Shown here: one piece after another, positions 36,764 to 45,577 of the stretch | Layout: the number at the start of each line of letters is the position of its first letter | Position numbering within the stretch: the stretch's first letter is position 1 | From: Anaerolineaceae bacterium | GTDB lineage: Bacteria; Chloroflexota; Anaerolineae; Anaerolineales; Anaerolineaceae | Reading direction: 5' to 3' | DNA length: 64,000 bases | Assembly (NCBI GenBank): GCA_030653365.1 | Contig: JAURZL010000007.1 | Location: 62,001 to 126,000 of the forward strand | The notes under the pieces: generated by a model | Seen by the model: the letters and a program-made list of their open reading frames with translations, nothing else | What the model was told of the DNA's origin: nothing | The model's database searches: none | Program-made: the position numbers and the translations under genes

Positions 36764-37831
36764 TTATTCCTCCGGTTGTAGTGTTACATATACAAATTCA
36801 TTTGGTTTGATCTCAATAAATTTTTCTACAAAATACTGGTAAGCATAAGCGCTGACCCTATAATCACCAATCGGTAAATTGCTCGCCACAAAATTTTCTT
36901 GCCAGTCTTGATCTCCTGAGATAACTTTGGCATACGTTTCAACATACAAGGCTGAACCTGGTTGAACTTCACCATCCAATACCCTTTGAATTACCACGGA
37001 CACGCCAGGGATAGGATTACCATTTTGTGTGATTAATGAACCAATTAGAATACCCATTTCGGGTTGATCTTCTGTTGGTATCAAGGGTAAGTAAAGTTCT
37101 GGGTTACGAGCATTTTGCAACAAAATATCTCCGACCCTAACTTCAAAATGCAGATGATTGGTAAATGCTTTCCCAGTTGCTCCAACCAGACCAATCGTCT
37201 GACCGCTTGAAACAGCATCGCCTTCTTGAACCAAAAATTCGGATAGATGAGCATAGAGTGTAAAGATGGGTTGTGAAATCTCATTAATTTGATGTTGAAT
37301 GATGATGAAATTACCGTAAAAATTAGTAAACCTTCCCCATTTCTTAGACCGATCATTTCCACTAAAATAAACAATCCCATCTTTTGCTGCTAAAACTGGT
37401 GTTCCCAGAGGATTAAGTATTTCAACCCCATCATGAGGAATTCTTTCTCCAAATAATGTTGATCCAAATCGGTACGTTGCTTCTATTGACCTTAACCCTG
37501 ATTCGGGAATTGGAAAATCCAACAGCGGTATGAAAATGTTCTGATTTAATGGTTCGTCTTCACTCACAATTTCCTCTGTATTCTCAGGAGTGATACTGGT
37601 GATCGGGGTTTCGGCAATGGGGATAATTTCATTGTCATCAACTTTTGGGAGTAGATTATTTGGCGTTGTTGTCACCTGATTTTCCTGCTTTTGTGAGGAA
37701 TTGACTGAATCTGAAGCAGCTTCACCTGGAATTGGTGAAGAATTACATCCTGAAAATAAAAATATTAAAAAACTAAATACAAGAATTGTCAGGGAATTGG
37801 AAATCCACCGCGTTCTTTGAGAAGTTGCCAT
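36764..37831 (-). CDS. M23 family peptidase lipoprotein
   Basis: A 355-residue exported protein with lipobox LFSGC (Cys near 29) and a Ser/Thr/Pro-rich linker. The LytM-type M23 domain spans about 120-245. Its metal site reads PHDGVEI, with Glu where Asp is usual, then LYAHLS and NHLHFEVR. The C-terminal ~100 residues ([15 protein letters not shown]) look like a carboxypeptidase-regulatory beta-sandwich. It overlaps the end of ftcD by 43 bases in another frame and lies one base before dcd. It is not a close copy of the three LysM/M23 lipoproteins. Role: probable wall endopeptidase or a non-catalytic relative. Confidence 0.85.
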   Translation of the reverse strand: MATSQRTRWISNSLTILVFSFLIFLFSGCNSSPIPGEAASDSVNSSQKQENQVTTTPNNLLPKVDDNEIIPIAETPITSITPENTEEIVSEDEPLNQNIFIPLLDFPIPESGLRSIEATYRFGSTLFGERIPHDGVEILNPLGTPVLAAKDGIVYFSGNDRSKKWGRFTNFYGNFIIIQHQINEISQPIFTLYAHLSEFLVQEGDAVSSGQTIGLVGATGKAFTNHLHFEVRVGDILLQNARNPELYLPLIPTEDQPEMGILIGSLITQNGNPIPGVSVVIQRVLDGEVQPGSALYVETYAKVISGDQDWQENFVASNLPIGDYRVSAYAYQYFVEKFIEIKPNEFVYVTLQPEE

Positions 37832-39336
37832 GTCATATTTTCTATTGAATTACTTTGATTTTCAAGTTTTTGAATACTCTCTAACAGGTTTTTATTTACT
37901 TCCTGATCTTTTATTCCCAGTGTGTTAGTTCTTACATTGAGGGAAGCACTCATCAAGGCGGATTTTGCAAAAAACAATCCTGAGGCTGCATCTGAGATTG
38001 CATTCAGGTTCCCTGTTTGAGCAGCTTCATAAGCCAATTTCATGACTTCTAACGCCATTGAAGCAACCTGTAATGGAACTTCAGCTGCATGAATTGTAGC
38101 GTTCTGTATGGTTTCGTTTCTAACTTGAATTTCAACATCCGTGTTCTTAGGAAGTCGAAATGCATCCATTACATTTTCAAAAGCAGTAGAATCTTTAATA
38201 ACTGCTTCATTTAACTTGCCTCTAAGGTTTTCAGCTTGATCGATAATGGTTAACATTCGTTCCTGAACATCCAGGTATTTCTTTTTCCCTGCTGTTAACC
38301 TGGCAACCATGGCAACCAGAGCAGCACCTGCGGCTGCTATGTGTGCTGCTGCAGAACCACCGCCGGGTGTCGGGGTTGCGGCTGCAAGCTGGTCCAGGAA
38401 ATCCAGGGTTGGTTCTTGTGTTTTGCCAGTTGTTTCTCTCATCACCTGAAATAATCGTTGTTCCAGGATTTGTTCATTCTGAAAACCGTCCAATTGAATG
38501 TACCATTGAGCAGCTTCTGTAAGGGCATCCTGAGGAATGAGACCGACCAATTCTGAATGGTGGATTCCAACGCCGTATCTCTCAGCTTCCCGACGAACAA
38601 ATTCAACCACTCTGGCGACTGGTGTTTTTCTGAAATTTGTCAAATTCATCGATACCTGGGCACGACCTTCAACCAAAACACCCATTCCTTTCACGTATCG
38701 TAATCCGCCACTGGAATGGCGAACCGCTTTTGCGATTTTTTGAGCAATTCCAACATCATTGGTAGTCAGATAAATGTTGAATGCAATTAATGGTTGTCTA
38801 GCGCCGATTACAGTTGCACCTGCTTTCCCTAAGGAAGATGGTCCAAAATCAGGGGTTTTTACGGGTGTTTTGCCTATTTCAATTTTCAATTTTTCGAATT
38901 GACCTGAACGAATATTTTCCAAATTTTGTTTTTCAGGAATGGAGGCAGCTTCCTCATACAAAAATACAGGAATATTGAGTGTATCACCTACGCGTTTGGC
39001 CACACGTTGAGCGAGTTCAACACATTCCTGCATGGTAACATCACTGATTGGCACGAATGGGACTACATCAGTTGCCCCAATGCGTGGGTGTTCGCCGGTA
39101 TGTTGATCAAGGTCAATCAATTTTGATGCCAATTCAATGGCTAAAAAAGCTGCTTCTTCTACAGATTTTGGATCACCTACGTAAGTAACAACAGTCCGAT
39201 TATGATCCTGATCAGAGTGGTGATCTAAGACATGAACTCCCTGGACGGAAGAGATTGTATCGATAATTTGTTGGACAATTTCTGGTTTGCGAGCTTCAGA
39301 AAAATTCGGAATACACTCAATTAATGGATTTGACAT
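37789..39336 (-). CDS. ftcD: Glutamate formimidoyltransferase / formimidoyl-THF cyclodeaminase, bifunctional
   Basis: A 515-residue fusion. Residues 1-~300 are the formiminotransferase (ECIPNFSEAR, HRTVVTYVGDP-like start, HTGEHPRIGATDVVPF). Residues ~320-515 are the cyclodeaminase (ATPTPGGGSAAA and the helical domain after it). Together they move a formimino group from formiminoglutamate, or in purine fermenters from formiminoglycine, onto THF, and release ammonia to give methenyl-THF. FolD, encoded at 56.1 kb, would act next. No histidine-utilisation genes are nearby, so the donor is not decided by context. Its end overlaps the M23 lipoprotein start. Confidence 0.94.
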   Translation of the reverse strand: MSNPLIECIPNFSEARKPEIVQQIIDTISSVQGVHVLDHHSDQDHNRTVVTYVGDPKSVEEAAFLAIELASKLIDLDQHTGEHPRIGATDVVPFVPISDVTMQECVELAQRVAKRVGDTLNIPVFLYEEAASIPEKQNLENIRSGQFEKLKIEIGKTPVKTPDFGPSSLGKAGATVIGARQPLIAFNIYLTTNDVGIAQKIAKAVRHSSGGLRYVKGMGVLVEGRAQVSMNLTNFRKTPVARVVEFVRREAERYGVGIHHSELVGLIPQDALTEAAQWYIQLDGFQNEQILEQRLFQVMRETTGKTQEPTLDFLDQLAAATPTPGGGSAAAHIAAAGAALVAMVARLTAGKKKYLDVQERMLTIIDQAENLRGKLNEAVIKDSTAFENVMDAFRLPKNTDVEIQVRNETIQNATIHAAEVPLQVASMALEVMKLAYEAAQTGNLNAISDAASGLFFAKSALMSASLNVRTNTLGIKDQEVNKNLLESIQKLENQSNSIENMTWQLLKERGGFPIP

Positions 39337-39385
39337 AACTCACTCTTCTTTATAAGATAATATGTATCTTTTCATCTGAGGTCAG

Positions 39386-39427
39386 GGAGTTTTTGTGGGT
39401 TTTTTCCACCTAAAACACTTACCAACC
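39386..39427 (-). repeat. Intergenic hairpin repeat, related copy D
   Basis: On the minus strand the sequence reads GGTTGGTAAGTGTTTTAGG and then folds back as GTTTT(AG)GTGG-AAAAAA-CCAC-AAAAAC (39389-39416). It shares the GTGTTTTAGG core with copy A and the GGT-GGTA-G lead with copy B. It lies between the divergent ftcD and SRAP genes. Confidence 0.45.
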
Positions 39428-39492
39428 CCGGTCAACTGAGAAGATACAATACGTATTATAACAACAAGTTTAGACTCAGATTGGGGATCACT

Positions 39493-40179
39493 ATGTGCGG
39501 AAGATTTACCCTTTCATATAAAACCAAAGAACTTCAATTGGCTTTGGGATTACCAGAGAATCAATTGGATTGGCAACCCAGATATAACATTGCCCCTTCA
39601 CAACCAATCGCATCCATCTTGGATAATCAAACCAAAAAGATTGAATTTTTACGTTGGGGGTTAGTTCCAGGTTGGGCAAAAGATATTTCTATCGGAAACC
39701 GATTAATAAACGCAAGGTCTGAGACAATCATGGAAAAACCATCCTTTCGTAATGCATTCGCGCGAAGAAGATGCCTAATTTTAGCGGACGGATTTTTTGA
39801 ATGGAAACAATCAAATTCCAAAGGTGGCTCATCACAGCCTTATTATTTCTTTTTGGATGAAAAACAACCTTTTGCATTGGCCGGAATTTGGGAAATCTGG
39901 CAAGCACCAGATGGTGGTGAGCTGTGGAGCACTGCAATTGTGACCTGTGATGCTAATGATATCGTAAAGCCAGTGCATGAGCGTATGCCTGTTGTTTTTG
40001 ACAAAGAAGAAATGTTTTCCTGGTTGGAAGACCGTCCAGAAAATGAATTAATTAAGATGATGAGACCTTATCCGGCAGAGAAAATGAATTCATATATGGT
40101 AGGCAAAGCTGTGAATTCTCCTTTTAATGATGTTGAGGAATGTATCAGGGAGAAAAAACAAAATAATTTTCTATTTTAG
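39493..40179 (+). CDS. SOS response-associated peptidase (SRAP; YedK/HMCES family)
   Basis: A 228-residue protein that forms a stable covalent link with abasic sites in single-stranded DNA. The catalytic cysteine must be residue 2, so the ATG of MCGRFTL at 39493 is the real start, not the TTG at 39481. Other conserved motifs are RYNIAPSQ, RWGLVPGWA, NARSET, GFFEWK and VHERMPVV. No LexA-type box is recognised upstream. It is a single gene, followed by tRNA-Glu. Confidence 0.94.
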   Translation: MCGRFTLSYKTKELQLALGLPENQLDWQPRYNIAPSQPIASILDNQTKKIEFLRWGLVPGWAKDISIGNRLINARSETIMEKPSFRNAFARRRCLILADGFFEWKQSNSKGGSSQPYYFFLDEKQPFALAGIWEIWQAPDGGELWSTAIVTCDANDIVKPVHERMPVVFDKEEMFSWLEDRPENELIKMMRPYPAEKMNSYMVGKAVNSPFNDVEECIREKKQNNFLF

Positions 40180-40229
40180 CGGTACTCCAAGGATTTCTAA
40201 AAAATCGAAAATGAAATCCTGGTAATCCC

Positions 40230-40258
40230 TTGACCAACATTGGTCCATCTGATAAAAT
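40230..40258 (+). promoter_or_regulatory. Promoter of tRNA-Glu
   Basis: TTGACC (40230-40235) and TAAAAT (40253-40258) are separated by 17 bases. Transcription would begin about eight bases before the mature tRNA. Confidence 0.8.
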
Positions 40259-40272
40259 CTCGTTCATTCAAT

Positions 40273-40345
40273 GCCCCCATCGTCTAGGGGACCAGGACGC
40301 AGCCCTTTCAAGGCTAAAACGGGAGTTCGAATCTCCCTGGGGGCA
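40273..40345 (+). tRNA. tRNA-Glu (anticodon TTC)
   Basis: Acceptor stem GCCCCCA pairs with TGGGGGC. The D arm follows GTCTAGGGGACC. The anticodon loop CTTTCAA sits between AGCC and GGCT, so the anticodon is TTC. The T arm is GGGAG-TTCGAAT-CTCCC, with A as discriminator. CCA is not encoded (ACCT follows). The gene has its own promoter and terminator. Confidence 0.96.
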
Positions 40346-40350
40346 CCTAA

Positions 40351-40374
40351 AACCACCACATTTGGTGGTTTTTT
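40351..40374 (+). terminator. Intrinsic terminator of tRNA-Glu
   Basis: AACCACCA (40351-40358) pairs with TGGTGGTT (40363-40370), followed by T run to 40374. It abuts the stop codon of the convergent RsmI-like gene. Confidence 0.9.
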
Positions 40375-41050
40375 ATTTTGCATGAACTACCATTACAAAT
40401 TCTGCTTTCTTCATTTGCAATTGTTTAATTACGTCTGATATGGTTCCCCTTAAAAACATTTCATTTTCCAAAGTGATGTTTATACCCAATGTAACTCTTC
40501 GATTCTTACCAAAAGTCTGGCTGACTTCTTCCAGTAATTTTTGTAAGCGATAAGGAGTATCCATCAATATGATAGGGACATCAATGGATCGTAAAGAATT
40601 GAGAACATTTTTCCGTTGATCTTTTTCCCTTGGTAAAAAACCTGCAAAATAAAACTGATCCAATTTAAAATCCAACACTGAAAGTGTAGCCATTAAGGAG
40701 GAAGCTCCTGGAATTGGAATGACTTCAATTCCCATTTGGGTTACCTGATTTATTAATTCATGACCAGGATCGGCAAAAACGGGTGTTCCACAATCGGAGA
40801 CCAAAGCGATATCCATCCCTTCAAAAAGCCGTTGAATAATTATAGCGACCTGATCTTTTTCATTATGTTCATTCAGATTGATCAATTCTTTTGCAGGAAT
40901 TGACAATTTTTTTAAGAGTGTGCTTCCAATTCGAAATTCTTCACATACCAGCAGGTCAACATTTTTTAAGGTATTGATAGCCCTCAATGTGATGTCTTCC
41001 CAGTTTCCAATTGAGGTTGCAACGATAAAAAGCTTACCAGGATTTTTCAT
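40373..41050 (-). CDS. rsmI: RsmI-like tetrapyrrole-methylase-family rRNA 2'-O-methyltransferase
   Basis: RsmI methylates the 2'-O of C1402 in 16S rRNA with SAM. This protein has the family motifs ATSIGNWEDITLRA near the N terminus, LNEHNE, VSDCGTPVFADPG and the IPGASSLMATLSV segment, and FAGFLPREKDQR. At 225 residues it is clearly shorter than usual RsmI (about 270-290) and lacks the C-terminal extension. Its SDCGTP and TSIGN motifs also differ from the usual SDAGTP and TPIGN. A diverged RsmI or a related methylase are both possible. It lies 33 bases after the Fur-family gene on the same strand. Confidence 0.78.
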   Translation of the reverse strand: MKNPGKLFIVATSIGNWEDITLRAINTLKNVDLLVCEEFRIGSTLLKKLSIPAKELINLNEHNEKDQVAIIIQRLFEGMDIALVSDCGTPVFADPGHELINQVTQMGIEVIPIPGASSLMATLSVLDFKLDQFYFAGFLPREKDQRKNVLNSLRSIDVPIILMDTPYRLQKLLEEVSQTFGKNRRVTLGINITLENEMFLRGTISDVIKQLQMKKAEFVMVVHAK

Positions 41051-41083
41051 GCCTTTATGTTCACTCGATTTTCTATTGGATTT

Positions 41084-41521
41084 TTATTCTTTTCCCTTTT
41101 GACATTCATCACACATGCCAAATAATTGTAACCAATGATCATGGACGTCATAACCAAATTGGCCTCCCATTTTTTGGAAAAATTGACCGAGGTTCTCTCC
41201 CTCAAAGTAATTTGCTTTTCCACATGCAGTACAAATCAATAAATGTTGATGACCATCACTGGAATGAAAAAATGATTGACATCCATCAGGCATATGAACC
41301 CGGTCAATTAATCCAGTTTGTTCCATTTTTTCTATAGTACGATACACCGTAACCAACCCAATCCTGGGATTAATTTTTTTGGCTTGTAAATATACTTCTG
41401 TGGGATTGAGTAAATGGTTACTTTTAGCTAAAATATCAACTATAATTTTCATTGGATTGGTAATTCGAAAGCCTTTATTTTGTAGTTGAGTTAACCATTC
41501 AATTTTTAATAGATCTGTCAC
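41084..41521 (-). CDS. Fur-family metalloregulator, Zur-like
   Basis: A 145-residue Fur-family repressor. The start is the GTG at 41521: the longer frame begins in the promoter, and GGA lies six bases before this GTG. The N-terminal winged helix (LQNKGFRITNPMKIIVDIL...VTVYRTIEKME) binds DNA. The metal region holds DGHQHLLICTACG and ends with MCDEC, giving the two CxxC pairs for structural zinc. Divergent placement from a ZIP transporter suggests zinc (Zur) rather than iron regulation. A promoter with near-consensus boxes lies between the two. Confidence 0.87.
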   Translation of the reverse strand: MTDLLKIEWLTQLQNKGFRITNPMKIIVDILAKSNHLLNPTEVYLQAKKINPRIGLVTVYRTIEKMEQTGLIDRVHMPDGCQSFFHSSDGHQHLLICTACGKANYFEGENLGQFFQKMGGQFGYDVHDHWLQLFGMCDECQKGKE

Positions 41522-41555
41522 GGATTGTCCTTTAACCAGGATTATTAGATACTTT

Positions 41556-41584
41556 ATTATAGTAAGCGCGCATGAGTACGTCAA
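41556..41584 (-). promoter_or_regulatory. Promoter of the Fur/Zur-like regulator gene
   Basis: On the minus strand TTGACG (41584-41579) and TATAAT (41561-41556) are separated by 17 bases, one of the best sigma-70-type promoters in the window. The AT-rich stretch downstream (41535-41561) may hold an operator, but no clear Zur palindrome was recognised. Confidence 0.8.
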
Positions 41585-41610
41585 ATTTTTAATTAGCAAC
41601 AGGTGATCAT

Positions 41611-42420
41611 ATGAGTGTTTTTATATCACTTAATCCAATAATCCAAGCATTAATTGCCACATTATTTACCTATAGTATGACTGCTTTAGGTGCAGCTGGA
41701 ATTTTTTTAGCAAAGGAAATTAATCGCAGAGTACTTGATACTATGTTAGGTTTTGCTGGTGGTGTGATGATTGCTGCGAGTTTCTGGTCATTATTAGCAC
41801 CAGCAATTGAAATGGCAGAAAGTGATGGAATTCCAGGTTGGTTGCCAGCTGCGGTCGGTTTTTTGTCAGGTGGAGCATTTTTGTTTGGGGTAGATAAATT
41901 GTTACCACACCTTCATTTGAGCGCACCAATAGAAGCAGCTGAAGGTGTAAAAACTACCTGGAAACGAAGTGTTCTACTAGTAATGGCGATCACTCTTCAC
42001 AATATCCCTGAAGGACTTGCAGTTGGTGTTGCATTTGGTGCGGCTGCTGCTGGTTTAGAGGAAGCCCTCATTCCTGGAGCAATAGCATTAGCCATTGGTA
42101 TAGGACTTCAAAATCTTCCTGAAGGGCTTGCTGTTTCAGCCCCATTACGCAGAGAAGGAATGAGCCGTACGAAAAGTTTCTTGTATGGGCAGGCATCAGG
42201 AATGGTTGAGCCCATAGCTGGGGTATTAGGGGCATTGGCAGTTATCATAATGCGTCCAATTCTCCCGTATGCGCTTTCGTTTGCTGCCGGTGCGATGATC
42301 TTTGTGGTGGTTGAAGAATTGATACCTGAATCTCAAGCAGGAGATAATGGAGACCTGGCAACCGTTGGATTACTGGTTGGTTTTACAGTAATGATGATTC
42401 TGGATGTCGCTTTGGGTTAG
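41611..42420 (+). CDS. ZIP family metal transporter
   Basis: A 269-residue, eight-helix divalent metal transporter of the ZIP type, probably importing zinc. Metal-binding helix motifs are [11 protein letters not shown] and [11 protein letters not shown], and VVEELIPES lies near the C terminus. An AGGTGA precedes the ATG. It is divergent from the Zur-like repressor gene with a 89-base gap, a classic arrangement for metal-responsive uptake. A two-gene tail (TPR and CopD-like proteins) follows within 15 bases. Confidence 0.9.
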   Translation: MSVFISLNPIIQALIATLFTYSMTALGAAGIFLAKEINRRVLDTMLGFAGGVMIAASFWSLLAPAIEMAESDGIPGWLPAAVGFLSGGAFLFGVDKLLPHLHLSAPIEAAEGVKTTWKRSVLLVMAITLHNIPEGLAVGVAFGAAAAGLEEALIPGAIALAIGIGLQNLPEGLAVSAPLRREGMSRTKSFLYGQASGMVEPIAGVLGALAVIIMRPILPYALSFAAGAMIFVVVEELIPESQAGDNGDLATVGLLVGFTVMMILDVALG

Positions 42421-42435
42421 GGTATAATAGCCGAT

Positions 42436-43557
42436 ATGAATAATCAAGATCCCAAAAACAATCAAAAAGATAATAAAACTCCTCAAAAACCCAAGAGATT
42501 TTTATTCATAATTTTAGGTTTATTAATGATGATCATCGCTGGTGGGGCTGGTTGGTTTTTTGGCTCACAAGAAGGACAACAATTACGTGATCAGGAAAAA
42601 GACAAATCTGCTCTTGAACAAGCAACGACCCAATTTGAATTGGGTGTTCGCGAATTAGAAGAAGGGCGTTATGAAAATGCCAGAAAGCGCTTTGAGTTTG
42701 TGATTCAAATGATTCCTGACTTCCCAGGAGCTCAGGAAAAATTAACTGAGGTTTTAATTGCACAGTCCATAGTCAGCACACCAACACCAGTACAAATCCC
42801 TACACTCACGCCAACCCCTGATTTTCGTGGAGAGCAGGAGTTGTTTGATCAATCCTGGCAATATTTGGTATCTGAAGAATGGGATAATGCAATTCTGACA
42901 TTGGACCTTCTTCGAGATAAAAACCTTCAATTTCATCCTGTTGATGTGGACGGGATGTATTACATTGCATTAAGGAACAGAGGGGTAAAACGAATATTAC
43001 AAGATGGCAGTCTTGAACCGGGTATGTATGATTTATCGCTCAGCGAGAGATTTGCACCTTTAGATAATGATGCAGATGGATATCGGGTTTGGGCACGCTA
43101 TTATCTGACTGGAGCAAGCTTTTGGGGTATAGATTGGTCACAGGTTGTCTCCATTTTTGCACAAATCTATCCTGCTTTCCCAAATTTGCATGATAGTTCA
43201 GGGATGACTGCGCAGGAACGCTATCGGGTAGGATTGATAAAATGGGGAGATGCTCTAGCTTTACAGGAAGAGTATTGTCTGGCTCAGGAAAAATATGAAC
43301 TTGCATTTGCATTTTTTGCTGATGAAAGCGTTGCACCTGCAGCCACAGCAATTTATGAAGCATGTGAAAAGTCCAAAGAACCAGAAGAAACCGAAGTTCC
43401 AACTGTTACCATGACGCCATCACCAACCATAACATTAGAAGGAACACCTGGAACTGGAGAGACACCAATTCCTACAGAAGCAACTGATACCTCAGGTAGT
43501 ACTGTAGTACCAGAACCAAGTGCTACACCGCAACCAGGTAATACGCCGCAACCATAA
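42436..43557 (+). CDS. Membrane-anchored TPR-like protein with Thr/Pro-rich tail
   Basis: A 373-residue protein with a basic cytoplasmic start, one transmembrane helix (FLFIILGLLMMIIAG, ~25-43) and an extracellular part. Residues ~60-115 look like a tetratricopeptide unit (ELEEGRYENARKRFEFVI), followed by a Thr/Pro-rich spacer. A second repeat-like region (LVSEEWDNAILTLDLLR; EYCLAQEKYELAFAF) and a long Thr/Pro-rich C terminus complete it. No enzyme domain is seen. It begins 15 bases after the ZIP gene and ends two bases before the CopD-like gene, so it may be part of the metal-uptake transcript. Confidence 0.72.
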   Translation: MNNQDPKNNQKDNKTPQKPKRFLFIILGLLMMIIAGGAGWFFGSQEGQQLRDQEKDKSALEQATTQFELGVRELEEGRYENARKRFEFVIQMIPDFPGAQEKLTEVLIAQSIVSTPTPVQIPTLTPTPDFRGEQELFDQSWQYLVSEEWDNAILTLDLLRDKNLQFHPVDVDGMYYIALRNRGVKRILQDGSLEPGMYDLSLSERFAPLDNDADGYRVWARYYLTGASFWGIDWSQVVSIFAQIYPAFPNLHDSSGMTAQERYRVGLIKWGDALALQEEYCLAQEKYELAFAFFADESVAPAATAIYEACEKSKEPEETEVPTVTMTPSPTITLEGTPGTGETPIPTEATDTSGSTVVPEPSATPQPGNTPQP

Positions 43558-43559
43558 AA

Positions 43560-44081
43560 ATGATTGGATTAATGCCAACCTGGGTGCTTTCCATTTCTTA
43601 TTGGCTACATATGATTGCCACAGTCATTTGGTTGGGTGGGCTATCAACAATCGCATTGTTTGTTTTACCTTTTATCCATAAGACTATTGACCCTGATGAT
43701 AGAGAAAGATTACTATCAGGTTTACAAAGCTTTCTAAATCCTATTGGATGGTCCTGTCTGTTTATCCTGATCGGCACTGGAATGTTTCAAATGAGTGCAC
43801 ATCCCTCATACCAGGGATTCCTGGCAATCGATAATGCCTGGGCGGTTGCATTGTTTATTAAACACATAATCATCGTGCTAATGGTTGTAGCAATGGGATT
43901 TATGACCTGGTTTGTCATTCCCGGATTAAAACGATTGGCACTTAAACAGAAGCTTGGTAAAGATATAAACCTTTCGGAATTAATGAAGTATAGAAAGCAG
44001 GAAAAAATTATCCTTTGGGTAAACTTAATTCTGGCATTCTTCGTATTGATTTTTACTGCATGGGCTCGTGCAGTTTCATAA
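43560..44081 (+). CDS. CopD-like membrane protein
   Basis: A 173-residue protein with four transmembrane helices. The first helix carries YWLHMIATVIWLGG, and further His and Met residues lie in the third (FIKHIIIV) and in between, as in the CopD/PcoD copper-resistance family. CopD-like proteins are linked to copper movement across the membrane, but many small members have no proven role. The ATG is two bases after the stop of the TPR protein with no ribosome-binding site of its own; a Met codon at 43572 is an alternative start. Confidence 0.72.
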   Translation: MIGLMPTWVLSISYWLHMIATVIWLGGLSTIALFVLPFIHKTIDPDDRERLLSGLQSFLNPIGWSCLFILIGTGMFQMSAHPSYQGFLAIDNAWAVALFIKHIIIVLMVVAMGFMTWFVIPGLKRLALKQKLGKDINLSELMKYRKQEKIILWVNLILAFFVLIFTAWARAVS

Positions 44082-44135
44082 TATCCAATATCGAAGGCTT
44101 GTAAATTCCAACTTTTCAATCATCTCAATAATTAG

Positions 44136-44183
44136 GGATTGGCGGGTGTTTTTGTTGTCTCGCCAGCAAAATCACGATACCCG
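44136..44183. repeat. Intergenic hairpin repeat, copy C
   Basis: GTGTTTTTG (44146-44154) pairs with CAAAATCAC (44167-44175) with one mismatch, and GGG/CCC extends it. The loop ends with CGCCAG, as in copy A. It lies between the convergent CopD-like and rimO genes and could act as a shared transcription stop, though it has no T run. Confidence 0.55.
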
Positions 44184-44230
44184 TTATGATGCTCAGCCCC
44201 ATCTTTTGTAATAAAGAAATTTAACAATCG

Positions 44231-45577
44231 TTAAACTACTTTTGATACTGGTCTGGCAACCAGGTCATGAACAAGTGCATCTGTAATCTTAACCTGGTGG
44301 ATGTCGCCAATCGATAATTCTCCTTCAATAAAAACCATTCCATCGATTTCAGGAGCATCGCGATAAGAACGACCAATCGAAATTCCTTCATTATAACCTT
44401 CCACCAATACAGATAAATTTCTTCCAACCCAGCGTTGGTTTTTTTTGAGAGAAATTTCTTGTTGCAAGGTCATTAAGCGTTCTAAGCGTTCTTGTTTAAT
44501 TTCCTGAGTAATCGGATCCCCTAATTTTTCTGCTGTTGTTCCTTTTTCATGGAAATATGTAAATGCGCCGACATGATCAAATTGGATTTCCTGCATGAAA
44601 TCTAAAAGAGATTGAAACTTAACTTCAGTTTCGCCTGGATAACCCACAATAAATGTTGTTCGGATGGCGAAATCTGGCATGGCAGCCCGGAGTTTATTAA
44701 TTGTGTTACGCACTGATTGCATATTTGATGGCCGGCGCATGCTTTTCAATATTCCGGGATCTGCATGTTGCAGTGGAATATCGAGGTAAGGCAAGATTTG
44801 AGTGCTGGTTTTCATAACTTCAATTAAGCGATCTGTAACCACTCCGGGAAATGCATATAATATTCGAATCCATTGTATTTGAGGGACTTGATTTGTTAAT
44901 TCTTCTAGTAAATTTGCCAGCCCGTCCTTTATTCCCAAATCGGAACCATAATCAGTTGTGTCCTGAGCGATCAGGATCAATTCCTTTATTCCAAGCGCAG
45001 CTAATTGTTGCGCATCCTGAATTATTGTATTTATCGGACGGCTGACCTGTGTTCCTTTGATCATTGGAATGGCACAATAGGCACAGGCTCGACGACAACC
45101 ATCAGCAATTTTCAAGTATGCATTGCTTCCCTGGATGGCAGCTCGTAAAATCCCATAATCGTCGGTTCCAATGGTAGTTGTTTCTGGTAAGTGATATCTG
45201 ACTTGCTTTGGATTTTTTCGAAGATCCTGGATTAATTCCAGAATATCCATCCATCGCCTTGTCCCAATAATTCCATCCAGACCAGGAACCTGCTCAGCAA
45301 CCAACTCGCGATATCTTTGCGTGAGACAACCAGCTGCGATTAATAATTGACCTTTCTTTTTATGTTTTGCTAAATTTTTTAATTCAGCTATCGATTCATC
45401 GCTTGCAGGTTTGATAAACCCACATGTATTTACTATTAAAATCTCAGCCTGGTCAGGTTTTTCAGTTCCTCTGAGACCACCTTGAGATAAAAGATGAGCA
45501 ATGGAATCTGAATCGACCAGGTTTTTTGAACAACCTAATGACAATAGATAGAATGTTTCTTTTTTTATTGGTTTCAT
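44231..45577 (-). CDS. rimO: Ribosomal protein S12 methylthiotransferase RimO
   Basis: Radical-SAM enzyme adding a methylthio group to Asp88 (E. coli numbering) of ribosomal protein S12. The 448-residue length is normal. The N-terminal domain has LGCSKNLVDSD, NTCGFI and AAGCLTQRY, giving the auxiliary cluster cysteines. The radical SAM motif is CRRACAYCAIP. A C-terminal TRAM domain (~375-440) follows. NLVDSD and IPLQHAD distinguish RimO from MiaB. The ATG overlaps the stop of the RodZ-like gene (ATGA). Confidence 0.95.
   Translation of the reverse strand: MKPIKKETFYLLSLGCSKNLVDSDSIAHLLSQGGLRGTEKPDQAEILIVNTCGFIKPASDESIAELKNLAKHKKKGQLLIAAGCLTQRYRELVAEQVPGLDGIIGTRRWMDILELIQDLRKNPKQVRYHLPETTTIGTDDYGILRAAIQGSNAYLKIADGCRRACAYCAIPMIKGTQVSRPINTIIQDAQQLAALGIKELILIAQDTTDYGSDLGIKDGLANLLEELTNQVPQIQWIRILYAFPGVVTDRLIEVMKTSTQILPYLDIPLQHADPGILKSMRRPSNMQSVRNTINKLRAAMPDFAIRTTFIVGYPGETEVKFQSLLDFMQEIQFDHVGAFTYFHEKGTTAEKLGDPITQEIKQERLERLMTLQQEISLKKNQRWVGRNLSVLVEGYNEGISIGRSYRDAPEIDGMVFIEGELSIGDIHQVKITDALVHDLVARPVSKVV

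Noticed and set aside
40187..40222. CCAAGGATTTC / GAAATCCTGG inverted repeat after the SRAP gene as a terminator
   Set aside because: It has a bulge, a long loop and no T run; it is at most a weak transcription stop.
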